Below are positions 6,401 through 13,523 of a stretch of DNA of 38,547 nucleotides, one piece after another (position 1 is the stretch's first letter; each line of letters opens with the position of its first letter). The notes below the pieces were generated by a model. It saw only the letters and a list, made by a program, of their open reading frames with translations. It made no database searches and was not told where the DNA came from. Source of the DNA: Calothrix anomala FACHB-343 (GTDB lineage: Bacteria; Cyanobacteriota; Cyanobacteriia; Cyanobacteriales; Nostocaceae); assembly GCF_014696435.1 (NCBI RefSeq), contig NZ_JACJQG010000085.1, positions 1-38,547 of the forward strand, given 5' to 3'. Made by a program: the position numbers and the translations under genes.

Positions 6401-6979
6401 TTACTTGTAATATTTATCTAGATAGTCTAGTAAATTCTCTACAGAACAGTACTCAGTTAGGGTAATAACATCTAGCTTCTTACCTAACTTATGTTCCTTA
6501 ATAGTTTCAAAGTTTAAGAAACCTAAAGCTGTATCTTTATGTCTGTGATACCTTTGACTCTCTTTAATATCCTTAGTTAACTGAGTAGTAAAGTCCCATC
6601 CTTTATTCTTTACATGCTCAACTACTCTAGGTTTATTAATTACCCACAGCTCTACATATATTTCATTGAAACTTATGTAGTAATAATTAGTTGACTTACC
6701 ATTTATAAACCAGGAGGTCTTCCATTTGCCCCCATCAAGTACTAATAACTCAAAGCCAGGTCTATTCTTCCTACTATAGCTATGACTAATTGCCTTAATA
6801 GAACAAGGAATATCATTAACATATATATCTATGTCTTGTTCTATATTCTCCTCTACTGTTGACTCAATTACTCTACTACCAAGTAAATTAAGCCATTTCT
6901 TAACTGCTTCCTCAGCAAGTAAACCAAATTGTTTACTACTTACAAACTGTTCCTTAGGTTTTAAGGTTTCAGTGTACAT
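6401..6979 (-). CDS. PD-(D/E)xK nuclease-like protein
   Basis: The N-terminal half resembles the PD-(D/E)xK fold: a helix with acidic residues (FGLLAEEAVKKWL, E23/E24), then a strand pair QDIDIYVNDIPCSIKAI with D49/D51 and the SIK triad ending at K62. The spacing of Asp to xxK fits Holliday-junction-resolvase or restriction-endonuclease-like enzymes. The rest (70-192) has aromatic-rich strands and a helical tail without a familiar domain. It could act on branched or host DNA during replication, as T7 gp3 does, although it is not an obvious gp3 homologue. ATG at 6979 with AAAGG 8-12 nt upstream. It is preceded by a hairpin (7031-7061) that separates it from the 181-aa gene. Confidence 0.45.
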   Translation of the reverse strand: MYTETLKPKEQFVSSKQFGLLAEEAVKKWLNLLGSRVIESTVEENIEQDIDIYVNDIPCSIKAISHSYSRKNRPGFELLVLDGGKWKTSWFINGKSTNYYYISFNEIYVELWVINKPRVVEHVKNKGWDFTTQLTKDIKESQRYHRHKDTALGFLNFETIKEHKLGKKLDVITLTEYCSVENLLDYLDKYYK

Positions 6980-7030
6980 TTCTATTACCTTTCTATTTGT
7001 TATAAGTTGTTTTTATTTAAGCAATAAAAT

Positions 7031-7061
7031 GAGGGAGTATAGTAGGACTTAATACTCCCTC
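7031..7061 (-). terminator. Hairpin between the 181-aa gene and the nuclease-like gene
   Basis: Perfect 10-bp stem GAGGGAGTAT (7031-7040) / ATACTCCCTC (7052-7061). The minus-strand tail is ATTTTATT, so it may attenuate rather than fully stop leftward transcription before the nuclease-like gene. Confidence 0.6.
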
Positions 7062-7084
7062 AATTAATGGTTTTATATATTTAG

Positions 7085-7630
7085 TTAGTCTATTAATTCA
7101 TCAACTAGAAAGAAGTAATAACTAAGAGCATCGTCATAACCACTAAAGCGTCTGACTCTATCCTTAACTTTCCAGTGACTTTGATAAGCTACCCAGAATA
7201 GACCATCAATAGAGCACATATAAACGGCCCCATAATTATCTTCATCATATTCAATAGGATATATATCTTCCCCTCTATACCTATAACTAAGTTCAACACT
7301 AGGTAATACCTCTTCCCAGCACTCAACTCTTATTAACTTATCTGTATCTAGAAAGTCATAAGAAGTGACCACATTAATTAACTTACCTGTCCTATCTTGA
7401 TAGAAAATATAGTCGGGCACTTCTTCAATAGCTTTACCTTCACTACTAAATAGGTAATACACCCCTTCCACATAGTCTACAAACCTAATTAATTCATTAG
7501 TAAGATCAGGAAGTAATGTACCCCTACCTAAACCCTTATGTCTGCTCTTATCTTTATGTTTATTAGGTAGATAAGCATTACCACTACTTAAATATAGTTT
7601 GTCTAGCTTTTTAATTAGCTGTTTATTCAT
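7085..7630 (-). CDS. Hypothetical protein (181 aa)
   Basis: The protein is not recognised. It has a Lys-rich N-terminus with a KHKDKSRHKGLGRG basic stretch (about residues 24-37), then a region of alternating hydrophobic and aromatic residues that looks like beta sheet with many Tyr and acidic residues (RYRGEDIYPIEYDEDNYG). No membrane segment or catalytic motif is apparent. ATG at 7630 is preceded by AGGAATAG. It lies between a J-domain gene and the nuclease-like gene and is followed by a hairpin. Small fold-type proteins of unknown function are normal in the early cluster of cyanobacterial podoviruses. Confidence 0.6.
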   Translation of the reverse strand: MNKQLIKKLDKLYLSSGNAYLPNKHKDKSRHKGLGRGTLLPDLTNELIRFVDYVEGVYYLFSSEGKAIEEVPDYIFYQDRTGKLINVVTSYDFLDTDKLIRVECWEEVLPSVELSYRYRGEDIYPIEYDEDNYGAVYMCSIDGLFWVAYQSHWKVKDRVRRFSGYDDALSYYFFLVDELID

Positions 7631-7671
7631 ATGCTATTCCTATTAATTAGTCTTATAAGTAACCCCCTAAA

Positions 7672-7710
7672 TGAGGGAACTTAAAAAGCCCCCTCATTTA
7701 TATAAATGAT
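7672..7710 (-). repeat. Inverted repeat between J-domain gene and 181-aa gene
   Basis: AAATGAGGG and CCCTCATTT form a 9-bp stem around the recurring AAAAAGCCCCC motif (the loop, not the tail, holds the T-run on the minus strand). It is read as a processing or attenuating hairpin after the J-domain gene rather than a clear terminator. Confidence 0.4.
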
Positions 7711-8843
7711 ATATACTTCTTAACCTTATCCCTAATAGACTCTACCTTCTGCCTAATAGACTTACATCTATCACTTTTATCGTAGTAGTCTCTAAGTTTC
7801 TTATAGAGAGGGTTGAGTAGCCCATAGATAGCCTCTATTCCAATGACAAGACATACTATTAAGTATTCCATAACTATTTGGTGACCAGGTTGTTGCTCAT
7901 TTACCCCTTCAGAAGGCTCTATATAAGCCTCCTTAGTAGGTTGGTCAGTATCTATGTCAGAGTAGGTTATATGCTCCTCTATAGCTTCATTAGAGGCTTC
8001 TGTTTGGATACTTTCAGAGTAGTTGTATTGAAAGGGTAATATGGCATCATTAAACCAGTCTATTTCTATACCTATATCCCCCTCTTTTGTACTTAGACTC
8101 ATAGGTAAGTATAGTACTTTATCTACATATTCAGTACACTCATTGTCTATATATATACTTTCATTTTCATATTGCATTTCAATTTCCCAGGGGTTTTGTA
8201 TGTATATTCCACATACTTCTATTTTAGTGTTATTATTTATACTTACATTGTCAAGTTCTATATCTTTTACTTCTAATGGATACTCTTCTCTAAGTTCATA
8301 GTATGCTTTCCAACAGACCCCTATATAATATTCATCTTTAAGCTTGCTTAATAACTCCCTAATATATTCATCATCTACACTTCCAAATACATCTTCATCA
8401 AGTATTCTATTTAGTTCTCTGATAGCTATATCTTCCTCATCCTCAGACTCTTCTTCATAAGGGTCATAAGAACAATATTCATATACAATATCTGCAAACT
8501 CTTCATAGATACTTGTATAACCTTTCTCTATAAAGTTAAGAGTATCTTCATATGCCTCATTTATCTTAATAAATATTCCTGCATCACCTGTACCTGGAAC
8601 ATCAGGGTGATATATATTAGATAGTCTTCTATATTCCTTCTTAAGTTCATTTATTTCATAGATATCTTCAAAGATATTTAGCATATCTAGCTTAGGTATT
8701 CTTCTTTCATATTTAACTATCGACACTACCTGTAAGCTTTCATATGCTTTCTCCCAGGTAATATTCTTTCTGAGATCTCCAAACAATTCTTTGACTTCTT
8801 CTTTGGAGAGTTGAGCTAATACTTTTTCTTTAATGTTTTTCAT
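7698..8843 (-). CDS. J-domain (DnaJ-like) membrane-anchored protein
   Basis: Residues about 55-105 are a J domain: ELKKEYRRLSNIYHPDVPGTGDA...INEAYEDTL, with the HPD motif at 79-81 that activates the DnaK/Hsp70 ATPase. The N-terminal 30 residues (SKEEVKELFGDLRKNITW) are shared with the second J-domain protein encoded at 9017. A long acidic middle (EEESEDEEDIA) follows, then a membrane helix (about 324-343) and a basic tail. A membrane-tethered J-protein would recruit host DnaK to a membrane site; phages such as lambda use DnaJ/DnaK in replication, but the role here is inference. ATG at 8843 is preceded by repeated ACTAAA. A sigma70-type promoter is visible at 8926-8953. Confidence 0.8.
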   Translation of the reverse strand: MKNIKEKVLAQLSKEEVKELFGDLRKNITWEKAYESLQVVSIVKYERRIPKLDMLNIFEDIYEINELKKEYRRLSNIYHPDVPGTGDAGIFIKINEAYEDTLNFIEKGYTSIYEEFADIVYEYCSYDPYEEESEDEEDIAIRELNRILDEDVFGSVDDEYIRELLSKLKDEYYIGVCWKAYYELREEYPLEVKDIELDNVSINNNTKIEVCGIYIQNPWEIEMQYENESIYIDNECTEYVDKVLYLPMSLSTKEGDIGIEIDWFNDAILPFQYNYSESIQTEASNEAIEEHITYSDIDTDQPTKEAYIEPSEGVNEQQPGHQIVMEYLIVCLVIGIEAIYGLLNPLYKKLRDYYDKSDRCKSIRQKVESIRDKVKKYISFI

Positions 8844-8909
8844 AGTTTTAGTTTTAGTTTTAGTATTTTATAGATAGGTTATTCACCTATGTTTTTAATA
8901 TATAGAAAT

Positions 8910-8953
8910 AATTAGACGTTGTATACTTATAGTTTTCAATTAGACGTTGTCAA
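8910..8953 (-). promoter_or_regulatory. Promoter of the J-domain gene with two operator-like repeats
   Basis: On the minus strand TTGACA (8953-8948) and TATAAG (8931-8926) are 16 bp apart. A 13-bp direct repeat, ACAACGTCTAATT on the minus strand, lies at 8950-8938 (overlapping the -35) and 8922-8910 (just past the -10), 28 bp apart, so both copies would be on one DNA face or nearly so. This is the layout of a two-site repressor or activator. Transcription would start near 8919, giving a leader of about 75 nt. Confidence 0.6.
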
Positions 8954-8958
8954 GAGAA

Positions 8959-8982
8959 AAGGGGCCCGACAGTAAGCCCCTT
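8959..8982 (-). terminator. Terminator of the second J-domain gene
   Basis: Stem AAGGGGC (8959-8965) / GCCCCTT (8976-8982) with a 10-nt loop. On the minus strand the tail reads TTTTCTC and runs directly into the -35 box of the next promoter, so one transcript ends where the next begins. Confidence 0.65.
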
Positions 8983-9016
8983 CCCTCATCTTTATTCAGC
9001 CTCATATATTACCTTA

Positions 9017-9769
9017 TTAAAATTCACCTACAGCAATTAATGACTCATAAAATATTGTTAACCTATCAAATATCCTCGCATCACCTGTACCTGGAACATC
9101 TGGATGATATATCTTACATAACTTTCTATACTCCCTCTTAATATCTTCAACTTTAGCTGTATTACCATCTAACCCAAGTACCTGCCACATATAACTGTAC
9201 TTAAATATATCTACACCATTAATAACTCCATATCCTTCTGCATTCTCTTCACCTGGCACTATACCTATATATCTTCTATAAATTACCTTCCAACTTTCAT
9301 TATCCCTTAAGTTAATATCTAGTCCATCAACTGCCATTTTAAACCTCTTATTCTCTCTCAACTGTTTAGTACTCTTCACTTTAAATAACTTATATATCTC
9401 TCTTTTTATCTTACTAATATCTTCCTTCTTATCTGTCTTCTTAACTTCTACCTTCTTATTCTCTACCTTTTTCTCACCTGTATATAGAACTATACTCAAT
9501 ACCTCATCTACCACATGGGAACTAGTGGTACTCATACTTTTAATATGAGACATAGCAGCTTGCCAAGTTGACTTCTTACGCAAGTCTCCAAATTGAGCTC
9601 TAACGTTGTCCTTAGAGGAGTACTGGAGAACGTACTCTTTTAACTCTTTCATCTTCATCTCAGTCTTAGCGGTCTTAGTTTTCATAGTCTTAGTCTTCAT
9701 AGTTTTATTGTTAGCAGTCTTATTAGTCTTAGTAGTCTTCATAGTCGTTTCCTTAGTTTTAGTTTTCAT
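9017..9769 (-). CDS. J-domain protein with repetitive Lys/Thr N-terminus
   Basis: The C-terminal 55 residues are a J domain (DIKREYRKLCKIYHPDVPGTGDARIF), HPD motif near residues 222-224. The N-terminus is a low-complexity MKTKTK...MKTKT repeat followed by the same SKDNVRAQFGDLRKKSTW segment as in the J-domain protein at 7698. The two genes also share a 23-bp identical stretch around the HPD codons (8581-8603 and 9078-9100), so they are paralogues with the J domain at opposite ends. A start at ATG 9769 is chosen because AAGGAGATAAGGA lies upstream and the context matches the start of the paralogue; a GTG at 9829 would add 20 residues. It is the first gene of the leftward cluster, next to the divergent control region. 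Confidence 0.75.
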   Translation of the reverse strand: MKTKTKETTMKTTKTNKTANNKTMKTKTMKTKTAKTEMKMKELKEYVLQYSSKDNVRAQFGDLRKKSTWQAAMSHIKSMSTTSSHVVDEVLSIVLYTGEKKVENKKVEVKKTDKKEDISKIKREIYKLFKVKSTKQLRENKRFKMAVDGLDINLRDNESWKVIYRRYIGIVPGEENAEGYGVINGVDIFKYSYMWQVLGLDGNTAKVEDIKREYRKLCKIYHPDVPGTGDARIFDRLTIFYESLIAVGEF

Positions 9770-9841
9770 AGTTTTAATATCCTTATCTCCTTGTTCATTT
9801 ATATATAAAGCAGTCTGTTTCTCATCCACCCCTACGCGCTA

Positions 9842-9921
9842 TCACCTACTGTCACTAGGTGAGGAGGACTCATAGGTTTTATCCAGGCCCCCACTTCAGA
9901 GCTCCGAGCCTCACCTCCTGG
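9842..9921. ncRNA. Structured, GC-richer leader with alternative hairpins
   Basis: TCACCTA (9842-9848) pairs with TAGGTGA (9856-9862) over a 7-nt loop. AGGTGAGG (9857-9864) can instead pair with CCTCACCT (9909-9916), and CCAGG (9883-9887) with CCTGG (9917-9921). A second CTAGGTG copy lies at 9931-9937. The alternatives exclude each other, as in leader switches. It is upstream of the minus-strand J-domain gene; no known riboswitch is recognised. Confidence 0.35.
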
Positions 9922-10002
9922 TTAGTATGACTAGGTGTCACTCCTTGGAAGGTTCTACGGTTTAGGCTTTTTGAAACTATTCAATTTTCTATAATTTACT
10001 TT

Positions 10003-10106
10003 TATCAAAATACTTAGATGCGGTCAAAGTTTTATGTATTTATTGTTATCTTTATTTCCTTAATTTCTATAATTATAATGTATCAAATTTTGTAGATGCG
10101 GTCAAA
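10003..10106. repeat. 26-bp direct repeat pair with TTTGACCGCATCTA core
   Basis: Two copies 78 bp apart (10003-10028, 10081-10106) share TATCAAA, a variable spacer, and AGATGCGGTCAAA exactly. On the minus strand this reads TTTGACCGCATCTA...TTTGATA, in which TTTGAC resembles a -35 box and the GATA-containing end lies at -10 distance (16-17 bp). The length and strict conservation would also fit a phage RNA polymerase promoter or replication iterons. The motif was not seen elsewhere in the window. Confidence 0.6.
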
Positions 10107-10224
10107 AATACTGACCCAATTGGGCCCCCTAAAAAGCCCCCTCAGCCTGCCTATAAGTTAATTAATAAGGGGGATAACTAATATGTATTAAGTTATATAA
10201 GCACCTACAAAATACGTGCATCAA

Positions 10225-10308
10225 CTCCCGTCGATGATGGGAGCATGAAATTCTGCGAATTTATGAGCAGCTTCTACTCATTCTTCGTAGAAGAATTAGC
10301 ATGAAATT
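10225..10308 (+). ncRNA. Structured leader of the virion gene cluster
   Basis: CTCCC/GGGAG (10225-10229, 10239-10243) forms a hairpin. Downstream, CTTCTAC/GTAGAAG (10271-10277, 10287-10293) competes with ATTCTTC/GAAGAAT (10280-10286, 10290-10296). GCATGAAATT occurs twice (10243-10252, 10299-10308). Three tiny frames are linked through ATGA overlaps: 10234-10248, 10245-10304 (19 codons) and 10301 onward. This could be a leader-peptide or processing region; function unknown. Confidence 0.3.
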
Positions 10309-10423
10309 TATATATATCTGACGAGTTCTCTTTTACAGAACAGGTTACTTACTTAATATAAATTTGAACATAAAGGTTTATGCCTTTAGTCTTAAAAACA
10401 AACATAAATACTAAGTTTAAATT

Positions 10424-10762
10424 ATGAATACCAATACAAAAGAAAGTTTAAATGGAACCGTGTCCCACCAATATATAAAAGAAATAGATGATGATAAACC
10501 AACTATTAACTGGTCTAATTGGTTAGGTGTAGGAATAGGTGTAGTTGGTCTATTAACAGGCTTTATTAGCACCACTATTGTTAACCAACAAAAGATAGCT
10601 GTATTAGAAGAGAAGGTACAGAAACTATCTGCATTAGAAGCAAAAGTAGAAAATGTAAGTGTTCTCCAGCAAAAGGTGCAGGCATTAACAGATACAGTTA
10701 ATGAGCTACGTATAGATATCAAAGAAATGAATAAAGAGTTAAGTAAACGCAATGGAAAGTAA
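10424..10762 (+). CDS. Membrane protein with long coiled coil (112 aa)
   Basis: The sequence has a polar N-terminus (1-30), one Gly-rich membrane helix (WLGVGIGVVGLLTGFISTTIV, roughly 33-53), and a heptad-type coiled coil to the end (LEEKVQKLSALEAKVENVSVLQQKV...). It is the first gene of the rightward cluster. One membrane helix plus a periplasmic or cytoplasmic coiled coil suits a holin- or spanin-like lysis protein, and gene position near terL would not contradict that, but no family is recognised and a structural role is possible. The stop overlaps the next start by 11 bp, implying translational coupling. Confidence 0.65.
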   Translation: MNTNTKESLNGTVSHQYIKEIDDDKPTINWSNWLGVGIGVVGLLTGFISTTIVNQQKIAVLEEKVQKLSALEAKVENVSVLQQKVQALTDTVNELRIDIKEMNKELSKRNGK

Positions 10763-10997
10763 TTTTGATATCCTAATGAGCTTCTATGGAGGAGAAGAAG
10801 GTTTTGAGAAGGCTTTAATACCTGATCCTAATAGTGAGCTACTTAAGTCCCAGAAGCAAGACTTAGATGCCTCTATAGCCCTAGCTAAACAGATAGCTAT
10901 GAAAGAGAGAGATAGAAAAAGACTAGAAGGATCTAAGAAAGGTGCTTTAGTTTCTACTCAAAAGAGAATGGAGAAAAGTGCAAATGGGAAGAAGTAG
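10752..10997 (+). CDS. Small hypothetical protein (81 aa)
   Basis: An 81-residue protein with an acidic N-terminal half (FYGGEEGFEKALIPDPNSELL) and a Lys/Arg-rich C-terminus (KERDRKRLEGSKKG). It is not recognised. Size, charge distribution and position ahead of terL would allow a small terminase-like or DNA-binding role, but no helix-turn-helix is evident. It overlaps both neighbours (11 bp upstream, 14 bp downstream), so it is part of a tightly coupled operon. Confidence 0.6.
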   Translation: MESNFDILMSFYGGEEGFEKALIPDPNSELLKSQKQDLDASIALAKQIAMKERDRKRLEGSKKGALVSTQKRMEKSANGKK

Positions 10998-11505
10998 TCC
11001 CCAAGTAGTTTATGTGCCTCAACCTTCTGCTGATATTGAAGCAGCTAGGAGACAACAAGAGGCAGCAGCATTAGCCTTACAACAACAGCAAGCTGCATAT
11101 AAACAACAATACGATCAACAACTAAGTTCACTACAAGAAGCTTATAACAAACAGACTGGTTTGTTATCCTCTCAGCTAACACAACAGCAAGAGTATTATG
11201 ACTCCCTAAGAAAACAAATGGAAGCTCAGTTACTAGCTGAACAAACAGCTAAACAACAACAAGCTAACCAGTTAAAAGCTATGACAGATGCTCAAGCTCA
11301 ACAAACAAAGATACAGCAAGAGCAAGCTTATAAAAACTCTATGCTAGCTGATAATACACAGAAAGATAACAGTAATAAGTTCTTATCCTTGTTACAAGAT
11401 AATGTGTTATCAAACAGCTACATAAATAATACGTCTTCTCTAAAGGGTTCCCCTAGAACCAATATCAATAGAAAAGACTCATCTTATTCATTACTAAGAA
11501 GATAA
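10984..11505 (+). CDS. Gln-rich coiled-coil protein
   Basis: After a short MGRSSPQVVYVPQPS segment the protein is a long Ala/Gln-rich coiled coil (about residues 18-118), ending in a Ser/Asn-rich tail. The composition resembles the N-terminal part of the internal virion protein encoded at 21050. No enzymatic motif. It may be a virion or scaffolding component. ATG at 10984 is preferred over the in-frame GTG at 10978 because a GGAG lies about 10 nt upstream; it overlaps the previous gene by 14 bp. Confidence 0.6.
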   Translation: MGRSSPQVVYVPQPSADIEAARRQQEAAALALQQQQAAYKQQYDQQLSSLQEAYNKQTGLLSSQLTQQQEYYDSLRKQMEAQLLAEQTAKQQQANQLKAMTDAQAQQTKIQQEQAYKNSMLADNTQKDNSNKFLSLLQDNVLSNSYINNTSSLKGSPRTNINRKDSSYSLLRR

Positions 11506-11519
11506 TTTAATTTTTTAAT

Positions 11520-11780
11520 ATGGCAGTAACATTTCCCTCAATAACAGTCACAATGACTAATGCTGAATTTGCCTTAATGAATGAAGGTTCAGCAGCTCCT
11601 ACTATTGCATCTAATGGTTCCTTTGGTGGTTTTGAGTCTGGAGCTATTACAGCTTCTAGTGCTGATGGAACTACTACAGTTACTCTTAACTCTGGTTATA
11701 GAACTGATGCTAATATTCGTTTGCTAGCTCAACGTATTCGCAGAGCAGACCAAGCATATAACTTAACCTTTACACCTTAA
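11520..11780 (+). CDS. Small hypothetical protein, possibly structural (86 aa)
   Basis: An 86-residue protein dominated by Thr/Ser/Ala beta-strand-like sequence (TFPSITVTMTNAEF..., TTTVTLNSGY), ending in a more basic helical segment (NIRLLAQRIRRADQAYNL). It is not recognised. Such compact beta proteins in late phage operons are often head decoration or fibre-tip proteins, which is inference. ATG follows an AT-rich gap of 14 bp; terL starts within 13 bp of its stop. Confidence 0.55.
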   Translation: MAVTFPSITVTMTNAEFALMNEGSAAPTIASNGSFGGFESGAITASSADGTTTVTLNSGYRTDANIRLLAQRIRRADQAYNLTFTP

Positions 11781-11792
11781 TTAGTGAAGGTT

Positions 11793-13490
11793 ATGAAGCC
11801 AGTTAATACTAATAATACTAGTGAGGTAAAACCTAAACATCTTGAATTCCATTTAAAGAAAGTAAAAGCTCTTGAAGATATATGGACTTTTGCAGACATT
11901 ATTAATTTTAAAGGAGGTTCTCAAGCATTTAGCATTATTCATAAGAAGTTAGCTGGCTTTATAACCTCTCCCCAAACTTCTAAAGTCTGTAAGAGTGGAA
12001 AGGTTTATAACAATAGACGTTTAGTGCAAATGCCTAGAGGACATTTAAAGTCTACTGTATGCTCTGTACTTTATGTTCTATGGAGAATATACCGCAACCC
12101 TAATATCAGAATTCTCTTTGGTACAAACCTTAAAGAATTATCTGAAGCTTTCATTAGAGAGCTTAGACAATATCTAGAAGACCCAGAACTTCAAACTAGT
12201 ATATGGAATGCAAGACCTCACATTCATGGCAGACTTATTCCTCAATTAGATGGAATGGGTAGAAACTCTAGAAGAACTAAAGCCACTAGTGATACAGAAG
12301 CATTAGATAGAAAGCTTAAGTGGACTACTACAGCTATCCAAGTAATTAGAACAGAGAAGCATAAAGAGCCAACTGTACTAGCTACATCTGCAGGCACTAG
12401 AACTACTGGTCATCACTACGACTTACTTATACTTGATGACATTGTTGACTTCTCTAATACCTCCACTCTACCTAAAATGGATGCCTTATATGAATGGGCA
12501 CAGGATATGGAAAGTGTCCTTAACCAGTCTAGAGAAGTCACTTATGGTCAAGTTGCTAGGAAGAAGTATACAGAGTATGTAGGTGATGAGGTAGTTATCT
12601 TAGGTACTAGATACACCAAAGGTGACTACTATGAATACCTCGAGCAAAACCTTAAGGATCTTGAATATAAGTTCTTTAAGAGAAATATATATGTTAATGG
12701 TCTAGATAACTCTAATGGTTATATATGGCCTGAGAAGTTTAATGACTTAGTAGTTGCAAGACTTAAGAAGCGCTTAACAACTAGAAGATGGTCTAGCCAA
12801 TACCTTAATAAAGTACTAGAAGAGTCTGAGCGATCGCTTAATAGAGATCTTATCAAGTACTTTTATACTAATAATGTTTCTATAGTTGATAACTTAGTTC
12901 ATATTAATTTTACTGGTGAGATCAAACCAAGAAGAATAAGACCTTATTTAGTAATAGACCCAGCTATATCACAGAGAAATACTGCTGATAACACCTCAAT
13001 TACTGTAGGTGGAATTGATGAAAACTTAAATGTTTATATTCTTGATGCCAAGATAGGAAGGTATACCCCTTCTGAGACTACAGAACATATATTTAATTTA
13101 TGTAATAAGTGGAAGTTATTCTCAATTTACCTAGAAGTAAATGGTGTAGGTGCAGCATTACCTGAAACTATTAGACAACACTTTAGAGCTAAGAAGAAGA
13201 CTATTGTTATTAAAGAATTTAGGATGCAGGGTGAGAAGAAGACTCGTATAGAAACCTGCATTCAGCCCTTATTGCATAATAGTCAGCTTTACCTTAGTGA
13301 CTATTTAGCACCTAATGAAATAATAGCAGCAGAGTTTGAAGCATTCCCTTCTGTAAGAGGTAAGGATGACTTCCTAGATACTATCTCCATGCTTTATAGG
13401 TTTGCACATCCTACAGTTAATTATCCAAATAGAAATAAACTTCCTAGACCCCGTTTAGCTGTTAATAGCAGATGGGGAGGAGTTAGATAA
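11793..13490 (+). CDS. terL: Terminase large subunit
   Basis: This is the ATP-driven motor that packages phage DNA and the nuclease that cuts it. The N-terminal ATPase shows a Walker A variant MPRGHLKST (residues about 80-88) and a Walker B strand LLILDDI (D215/D216). The C-terminal RNase-H-like nuclease shows VIDPAIS (D389) followed by SITVGGIDENLNVYILD, and a late acidic motif KDDFLDT (near 525). Length (565 aa) is normal for T7-like phages. ATG at 11793 is chosen over the GTG at 11784; neither has good RBS spacing. Unlike T7, where gp19 follows the tail genes, terL here precedes the portal. No small terminase was recognised beside it. Confidence 0.92.
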   Translation: MKPVNTNNTSEVKPKHLEFHLKKVKALEDIWTFADIINFKGGSQAFSIIHKKLAGFITSPQTSKVCKSGKVYNNRRLVQMPRGHLKSTVCSVLYVLWRIYRNPNIRILFGTNLKELSEAFIRELRQYLEDPELQTSIWNARPHIHGRLIPQLDGMGRNSRRTKATSDTEALDRKLKWTTTAIQVIRTEKHKEPTVLATSAGTRTTGHHYDLLILDDIVDFSNTSTLPKMDALYEWAQDMESVLNQSREVTYGQVARKKYTEYVGDEVVILGTRYTKGDYYEYLEQNLKDLEYKFFKRNIYVNGLDNSNGYIWPEKFNDLVVARLKKRLTTRRWSSQYLNKVLEESERSLNRDLIKYFYTNNVSIVDNLVHINFTGEIKPRRIRPYLVIDPAISQRNTADNTSITVGGIDENLNVYILDAKIGRYTPSETTEHIFNLCNKWKLFSIYLEVNGVGAALPETIRQHFRAKKKTIVIKEFRMQGEKKTRIETCIQPLLHNSQLYLSDYLAPNEIIAAEFEAFPSVRGKDDFLDTISMLYRFAHPTVNYPNRNKLPRPRLAVNSRWGGVR

Positions 13491-13523
13491 GTTACTTAAC
13501 TTATAAATAAATTTATTAATTAA

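Larger units (their letters stand above)
9830..10423. promoter_or_regulatory. Divergent control region between the two gene clusters
   Basis: About 590 bp without a real gene, from which the leftward and rightward clusters diverge. From left to right it holds a structured GC-richer stretch (9842-9940), a 26-bp direct repeat (10003-10028, 10081-10106), a CCCAATTGGG palindrome and CCCCCT/AGGGGG inverted repeat (about 10117-10177), and a second structured leader (10225-10308) before the plus-strand cluster. It is the obvious place for early promoters and possibly a replication origin. Confidence 0.55.

Noticed and set aside
9606-9875. Very hydrophobic 89-aa plus-strand frame (apparent membrane protein)
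   Set aside because: It is the antisense of the MKTKTK repeat of the J-domain protein; the Leu/Val richness follows from that codon repeat.
10417-10752. 111-aa minus-strand frame opposite the coiled-coil membrane gene
   Set aside because: The plus-strand frame is in the operon with overlaps to its neighbour; the minus frame has no context or ribosome site.
10978-11505. Small terminase assignment for the Gln-rich coiled coil
   Set aside because: No DNA-binding motif, and composition resembles virion coiled-coil proteins rather than TerS.
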